NCBI GenBank assembly: GCA_034231615.1
Contig: CM067309.1
Location: forward strand, 35,677,750-35,741,749
DNA length: 64,000 nucleotides
Origin: Meghimatium bilineatum
Lineage: Eukaryota; Mollusca; Gastropoda; Stylommatophora; Philomycidae
Direction of reading: 5' to 3'
The notes under the pieces are model-generated. The model did not search any database and was not told where the DNA came from. It saw nothing but the letters and a program-made list of their open reading frames with translations. Shown one piece after another: positions 51,701 to 60,700 of the stretch (position 1 is its first letter; every line of letters starts with the position of its first letter). Position numbers and translations under genes: made by a program.

Positions 51701-54700
51701 ACAAAATCAAGCACTTCGCCTTATCACATGTGCCATGAAGACCTCTCCCATAAATGAAATAAAAATATTACAAGCATGACATCTTTACCATACAAGCGGG
51801 ACACTACAACTATGATCCATGCAGAAAAGTACAAGAGCATGCCATAACATCAAAAGGAGACCAGATTCAGTGACTTAGCTAGTGAAAATCTGAAGAGAAG
51901 CAGTTTTACTCACTGATTAAAAAATAACTAAACAGAGAATATAAGAAAAAACTACCAGACATAACAAAAGAAATAATATCAACACATTTCCTAGTTCCGT
52001 GGGAGCAATACCCAAATCTCACTATCAGAACCACCATAAACAACACCTAAAATATGAGGAAACGGAATACTCTCCAAAAGAAAACAATAGTATGCAACAT
52101 GATTGAAGATATGTACCTCAGAGAAGCATGGATACAAGTAAATACCGATGGGTCAGCAATAAGAGCAGTGAAGAATAAAGATGACGGAATTTACATAATA
52201 TATTCAGAAAAAGAAAATTCACATGTTCACCTACAAAAAAATTCTGCTCCAACTACTCTGCAGAAGTACAGGCCCTAAATATTGCTGCAGAAATTATTAA
52301 AAACACAACACGCTAATGTCAACAGGTGGTGTTTCTTACTGAAGCATTATCTGTCCTACAAGTCATTGACAGTGATGAACTGCCAGACCTGAAGGGAACC
52401 ATATGAGAAGCGAGCATCCACAGAAGAATAGTACTAGAGTAGATACCATCACACTGTAGCACACTAGGATGTGAAAGAGCAGGTATGCTAGCAAAATATG
52501 GAGCAATATAGGAACAAAAACACAAGAAATCACCTACCATGAAAAGAGAACCCTCATTAAAGCTATTAAGAAAATTGACCACCCAAAAGACAACTATCAC
52601 TATCTTAACAGAGGTGAGCAGGTTATCATTTTCCACATTAGGACAGAGCACAACAGACTAAACAACTAAATATACTAAGACTGGTTCCATCACCTCTGTG
52701 TCCATATGGGCAGGTAGCACAGACTGCAGAATATATCATGCAAGATTTCATAACACTAAAGTATTTAAGAAAGTTAAGATTAAGTTTAGTCTTGGCCCAC
52801 AGAGACTGATATTCACAGAATGCTATTAGGGAGCAATTAGGAGCTTTAAAAAATAGCACCATTTATTAAGAAAACTGGACTTGCTGTGCAGAGATGTTAA
52901 ACTGGACTTGCTGTGCAGACATGTTAAACTGGACTTGCTGTGCAGACATGTTAAACTGGACTTGCTGTGCAGACATGTTAAACTAGACTTGCTGTGCAGA
53001 CATGTTAAACTGGACTTGCTGTGCAGACATGTTAAACTGGACTTGCTGTGCAGACATGTTAAACTGGACTTGCTGTGCAGACATGTTAAACTGGACTTGC
53101 TGTGCAGACATGTTAAACTGGACTTGCTGTGCAGACATGTTAAACTGGACTTGCTGTGCAGACATGTTAAACTGGACTTGCTGTGCAGACATGTTGAACT
53201 GGACTTGCTGTGCAGACATGTTAAATTGGACTTGCTGTGCAGACATGTTAAATTGGACTTGCTGTGCAGACATGTTAAACTGGACTTGCTGTGCAGACAT
53301 GTTAAACTGGACTTGCTGTGCAGACATGTTAAACTGGACTTGCTGTGCAGACATGTTAAACTTTCAATGAGAAGAAGAGAATATACAAGATCTCTAAGAA
53401 TTTACTGCTACACAATAACACTACCATCTTTACACAACTACCTGAAAAAATGAAACTTTACACAACTACCTGGAAAAATGAAACTTTACACAACCACCTG
53501 AAAAAATGAAACTTTACACAACTACCAGGGAAAATGAAACTTTACACAACTACCTGGGAAAATGAAACTTTAGACAACTACCTGGGAAAATGAAACTTTA
53601 CACAACTACCTGAAAAAATGAAACTTTACACAACTACCAGGGAAAATGAAACTTTACACAACCACCTGGAAAAATGAAACTTTACAAAACCACCTGGAAA
53701 AATGAAACTTTACACAACCACCTGGAAAAATGAAACTTTACACAACTACCTGGGGAAAATGGAACTTTACACAACTACCTGGGAAAATGAATCTTTACAC
53801 AACCACCTGGAAAATGAAACTTTACACAACCACATGGGAAAATGGATATTTACACAATCACCTGGAAAAATGAAACTTTACACAACCACCTGGAAAAATG
53901 AAACTTTACACAACTACCTGGGAAAATGAATCTTTGCACAACCATCTGGAAAAATGAAACTTTACACAACTACCTGGGAAAATGAAACTTTACACAACCA
54001 CATGGAAAAATGAATCCACCAACATAGATTCAACCCCATATATTCCATTAACATAGATTCCACCACATATATTCCACCAATATAGATTCAACCCCATATA
54101 TTTCACTAACATAGAATCCATCAACATAGATTCCACAAACATAGATTCCACTACATATATTCCACTAACATAGAATCCATCAACATAGATTCCACCAACA
54201 CAGATTCCACCAACATAGATTTCAGCCCATATATTCCACTAACATAGAATTCATCAACATAGATTCCATCAATATAGATTCCACCACATATATTCCACCA
54301 ACATAGATTCCACCCCATATATTCCACTAACATAGAATCCATCAACATAGATTCCATCAACATAGATTCCACCACATAGATTCCACCAAAAGATTCCAGC
54401 ACATAGATTCCACCAACACAGATTCCACAAACACAGATTCCACCACATAGATTTCTCCAACAGATTCTACCACATAGATTCCACCAACACAGATTCCGCC
54501 AACACAGATTCCACCACATAGATTTCTCCAACAGATTCCACCACATAGATTCCACCAACACAGATTCCACCACATAGATTCCACCAACACAGATTAGACC
54601 TAATAGATTTGCCATCTGATGATATATTCTTGCCAGAACGTAGTTTTCCCTATGTATCTCCGTGGGCTTGAGCAAGTTGTCCCACTTCATTCAGTGACAT

Positions 54701-57700
54701 GCACAGAAATTCTTGGATGTCTTTTGTCCAACAGCGTCTTTGCCCCTGTTGCCTTCTATCATCCCCTCCAGTAACACTCTCTCCATGCCGTCATGTCCCT
54801 TAATGTTACCAGAAAAAAACTAGCTTTTTCTTTAATATGGTGTTCAGAAACCAGCCTTCTTAGACGTTAATTTTTCTGAACAACTGCTTCATTTTCATTG
54901 CTGTCCATGGTATTCTCAGAACTCTTCTATAGCACTTTAATTCAAATGATGCTATTCTCTTGGCCACTGTTTTATTTAGTGTCCATGCTTCATATCCATA
55001 TGTCGACACAGGAAACACACATGTTTGTAGTAAACACAACTTGGTTCTTATGTTAGTACCCTGCCATAGTTTCTTTAGCTATTTTAATTTTGACAGTGTC
55101 ATTGTTGTTCTCGTATTCTCAACTGCGCAGTCACATGCATTGTTTATATTAGTTCCTAAATCATCAAAATGTGTGACTTCTTCTAAATTGCAATTCTCAA
55201 TATTAATTTTGGGTCTTGATTGGTGGAATCTATGTTGGTGGAATCTATCTTGGTGAAATCTATCTTGGTGAAATCTATATTGGTAAAATCTATGTTGGTG
55301 AAATCTATGTTGGTGAAATCTATGTTGGTGAAATCTATGTTGGTGGAATCTGTGTTGGTGAAATCTATATTGATGAAATCTATGTTGGTGAAATCTATAT
55401 TGGTGAAATCTATGTTGGTGAAATCTATGTTGGTGAAATATATATTGGTGGAATCTATGTTGGTGAAATCTATGTTGGTGAAATCTATGGCACTGAATCT
55501 AATAGATTACTACCAATATAATAAAATCCCATGTACAATAAATAAAATGCTTGTTCACGATGTGTCACGAGATAGACTAAAATGAATTCAGCAGTTTATC
55601 AACATACATGGACAGGTAACTGAAACAGCAGATCAAAGAAACAAATCAACCACTGCAGAGAAAAAATGAAGAACGCAGCTCACGAATGATCTATTATTTG
55701 TAGACTGAATGATCTGTTTTTTGCAGACTGAATGATCTGTTTTTTTGTGCAAATGATCCAAGTTTAATATACGAATCTGAAGATGAACTTACAGCAACAT
55801 ATACAATTGCTTCATGCAACCTATGAATAATACAACATGAAACTAAACACATCTAAAACAGAGACTATAAAGTTTAGCCTGTCATTGTGTACAAAGCTAA
55901 AGCAGGTATCAGAGTTCAAATATTTAGGAAGTGTCTTTACAGGGATGGTAAACTCGATATAGAGAGTAGTGTTATACCAACTCCATGTTTCCAATGTCAA
56001 AAATGGCCCTTGACAAAAGACACTAGTGAAAAAATATCACAGTGTATGAAATGAGATGTTTGAGGAAAGCTATAAATGTCACCAGAAGAGACCGATGGAG
56101 AAATGAAGATATCACGAAAAATATACAGACCATCTCAGGTAAATATTACATGGAGAGACAGCAAACCAGGTGGTTTGTCTACTTCATGAAAACTGAACCA
56201 ATCGTACATACAACAGCAGAAGATTGGGTTGATAAGCACGAGAAAGACCAAGAATTCGATGTGTGAAGACAGTCAAAGAAACACAGGCTGACCATGGCCA
56301 ATGCAACCCAAATGGCCAAAGACAGACAAGTCCGACTTCCTAATATGACACCTAACGGCACAAGTTGAAATGACAATAGAGAGATTGATGAATACGATTT
56401 TTAATATAAGTTAAATAAGCTGCCATATATCACCAACAGGTACAAGTAATTGGGTTGTTATAATGTTTGTTTCATTGTGATAGCTGTCTTGTTTTTGTTT
56501 ATTGTCTTGTCAGCACTTCTCTACTTTCTTTTCTTAGATATAATGGTATATCTCCATTCTTGCTCAGCAAAGGCAACAGATCTTTTCAGGTCCTACTGTA
56601 ACCTTTCTGAGTTTCATTCTCCTAGTCCTTGTTAGGACTTCCAAAAGTCCTTCTCAGGACTAACTCTATCCCCTCTATTTCCTTTTCAGATCAATCTCAA
56701 GACATCCACCAGCCCTTTTCAGGGCTTCAAGGCAACTAGACAACAGCAAGACTCCTTTTAGTTCTTCTAAGGACTACCAGCCCTTCTCGGGGCTTCAAGA
56801 ACACAAGACTTCCTTTAGTCCTTCTTAGGACTACCACATCTCCTACCAGTCCTTCTTAGGACTTACTCTTCTCCAGACACGACAACAGCATTTGATCAGA
56901 GGAACTCTCACCAAGAAGACGACTGGCACAACGGAAGTCCTTCAGCAATAAGTGCATGCACAATAAATCAAATATGTTGCAAACCACAAGATCACAATAA
57001 GATAAAAATGAACATGGATCGATATAACCAACATAGACTTCGGTATTGGGTTGAAAGAGACGTGCCTCAGCAAGAGGTTTTAATCCCGTAACAAATAAAC
57101 AAAGAATTCATTTTCAAACTCCTGCTGGATCTCTCATGTAACAGGGCAATTTTCCTACTAGATTTCCAGCAGGATGTAGTCCAGAGTATTGAGATGCATA
57201 GTGTCTCCATTTTATTTGCGCCAATGACTGATACTTGGCAGTAAAGAACATAATGAAAATCAATTTACACTAAGGAAGAAGTAATAGCCAAATGGTTAGA
57301 ACTCTGTCTTCATTCCTATGTGACTGATGGTTCCATTCCCAGTTGAACTGGAATAATTCACTCCAAGAAATGACTCTAAGACTGATCCGGTTTCAGGACA
57401 TGAGTTCGATAACAAGTCTAAAAGTGTCAAGGTGAGCAGCAAGATGCTAACTACATCCCACTTAGTGTGCCACGGCCACAGAAAAATAATGGCCCGACAC
57501 TGTGTTATCATGTAACTGAATGATGTGAAAAATGACTTCATTTTTCTACTAGACTACACTAGGTCAGTGGTTCTTTATCTGTGGTCTGGAAACCACTTAG
57601 GGGACCCTCGCAGAGGTTCTCAAAGTCTAAATGAAATGTTATCATCATTTAAGTTGGTAGCATTCAATCCTATTCAACATGTCACGACTCAACATTTTTT

Positions 57701-60700
57701 GACTGGAGTTATTTTCTATATTGAGAAAGACTGTATTTATAATTTATATAGAACCAATTCTGGTGTATGGAAGTGAATCTTCGACAATCAACAGCATAGT
57801 AAAAAATTATATAGAGACGGCAGAGATGTGGTTTTATTTATAGAAGAATGTATGGTCCAATCCCAGTTGTCTGGCCTACATTTTAAATGGAACAACTTTG
57901 ACGTGAAATGGACAGTGATGTGAATATTCCCAAAAAGGGAAAACCTCAAAAAGGGAGACAAAACAGTGCGTTTTATTTATTTTCTGATTATTTCCCTGGT
58001 GTTAAAAACTAAGCACTAACCCGGTGTTTATTTTTAACCCACGAGTTAAATATACTTGTTAACAGTCATGTCCGTACTGCAGCGTAGTAGGTAAACATCA
58101 TATCTTGTCCCCCGTGTTTGTCTTTACTTCTGGAAACACTCATTGCAAAGTTAATGATATTATCGATAGGAGCCCAATTACGGCATTCATTGTGTAACTA
58201 GGAACACACTGATAAAATTAATTTTAAAAATATGGATCTACGCTGAATTCTTAAAAAGTGAGAAATGTAGGCACGACAACTGGGATTGGACCGAATTAAT
58301 TATTTATAGAAGAATGTTAAGAAAACTATGGACAGATTCAAAAACCGAATAAAGATATCTTGTAAGCTAATTACAAAAGATAGCTGCTCACCAACATTAG
58401 AAAGAGACAGTGCATACCTTGTGTAGACACATCATGTGAAGAGGAAAGATGAAACACAATGTGGTAACAGGAAATTTGAAGAATAAGTAGGGTAAGGAGT
58501 AGGTGCTTGACAACCTAACATTGTTGCATGGGAGAATAGCCATATCAGAAATAATTGACAAATACGGATGTTATATGTTTGTGTTACTGGAATACTTCAA
58601 TACATGTACGGGTATTGAATTTTTTTATGTTTCTTCGGCTTCCTACTTGAATTGACATGTATAAGCAGCTATTTATAGAAAAATTGTACTATCTCTATGT
58701 TATTTATGTTTACAAGAAGATCTATTAGCCCTTGTAGAACAAATACGGATGTTATATGTTTGTGTTACTGAGGATACTTCAATACCTGTACGGGTTGTTC
58801 GTTGATGTTGTAATAGTCCTTGTCTCAATGGGTCCGTTCTCATTGACTTGAGTGCACAGTTTGGATGTCTTGACAAAATCGTATCTTTTTTTGGAGTCAA
58901 GTGCGGAAAAACAAGTGTACAATAAAAACTAGGTGATTTGGTGCCGTTAAACGGATTGGTTCAATTCCTGCTGGTCTCAAGAATTCATAATTTGATAGTC
59001 ATATTCTGTTTGTGTTTATTGGCTCATTTGTCATATTGGAGTATTGCAACCACACGGTATTAACATTAATCACCATTTTGTTTAATTTACCCACTACTTT
59101 TTAACAGCCTCTACCCCCTATTCTTATTATATTATAGGGGCCTACTCCTAATTATTTGGTAGCCATATCCCTCTGTACTTTGAAATTGTTTCTTTATGTG
59201 CACGCTCATCAGCTTTGTTTTTGTTAGATTTCAGTGTATTTGTAAATTGTCTTTGTTGTTTATATCATATTCCAATCTGTCAATTCTATTAATGTACCTT
59301 ATTTTTGTGTAATCAAATCCCTTTTTTTTTTTTTTAAATTACAGATGGGTACCCATACACACATATGTGTGAATTTGTATATGCATATTATTTTACATGG
59401 TCTTGTGTATCCGTACAGTTGCTTTGGGTCTCGCATTTGCATGTGTGCATATTCTTGTGTTAGAGTAATACATGTGAATATCTTAATGTGAACGAATGGG
59501 TATAAAAATACATGTATATATATATCTATATGTGCGAATGTTCATGTTATATTTATTCATATGAATGCATGTGTATATATTATGTTGATACTTATTTTGT
59601 GTCATTATGCACATTTGTTCTTGTTTGAGCCATTGCTTGTGTTTGGATACATTTACATGATTGTGCATGTTGTGTGGGTATCTTTCTTATATCTATGTAT
59701 TTATTATTTTAGATATATACTTGTATGTATGTGTATATATATCCACATTTGTATATATATATATCCATTTTGTTTATATTCGTTATGGTTTTGTGTTCTT
59801 AACTGTTTTTGTTGTCTTGATAAAGGTCCCAATTGGACAGACACATTGACAATTGTATTTGTTCTTTGTTTTATTGTTATTTTCTATATTTTATTATTTT
59901 ATATTGATAGTTTTCTAGTAACCTATTTACTTTATTTTTTGCATTTACCTCTATTTGTATGGTTACTGCGGCACTTCCTTTTTGTCGGACATCCTCCGAT
60001 ATTTGGGTTATTTATATTCCTTATCATTAATATTGTCTTACACACTGTTTGCTTGTAATTAATATTGTCTTACACAGTAACACACTGTTTGCTTGTAATT
60101 AATATTGTCTTACACAGTAACACACTGTTTGCTTGTAACTAATATTGTCTTACACAGTAACACACTGTTTGCTTGTAATTAATATTGTCTTACACACTGT
60201 TTGCTTGTAATTAATATTTCTTACACACTGTTTGCTTGTAATTAATATTGTCTTACACACTGTTTGCTTGTAATTAATATTGTCTTACACAGTAACACAC
60301 TGTTTGCTTGTAATTAATATTGTCTTACACACTGTTTGCTTGTAATTAATATTGTCTTACACACTGTTTGCTTGTAATTAATATTGTCTTACACACTGTT
60401 TGCTTGTAATTAATATTGTCTTACACAGTAACACACTGTTTGCTTGTAATTAATATTGTCTTACACACTGTTTGCTTGTAATTAATATTGTCTTACACAG
60501 TAACACACTGTTTGCTTGTAATTAATATTGTCTTACACACTGTTTGCTTGTAATTAATATTGTCTTACTATTTGCTTATCATTAATATAGTCTTACTATT
60601 TGTTTATCATTACTATCAGCTTACATACTAGTTTATCATTACTACCAGCTTACACACGTTGTTTATCATTACTACCAGCTTACACACTTGTTGTTTATCA

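Noticed and set aside
52881..53453. Cys-rich LLCRHVKLD protein
   Set aside because: 27-bp array at a LINE 3' end; open on both strands for the same reason.
59561..60058. 165-codon hydrophobic membrane protein
   Set aside because: T-rich composition explains the hydrophobicity; it overlaps a PLE tail and an array.
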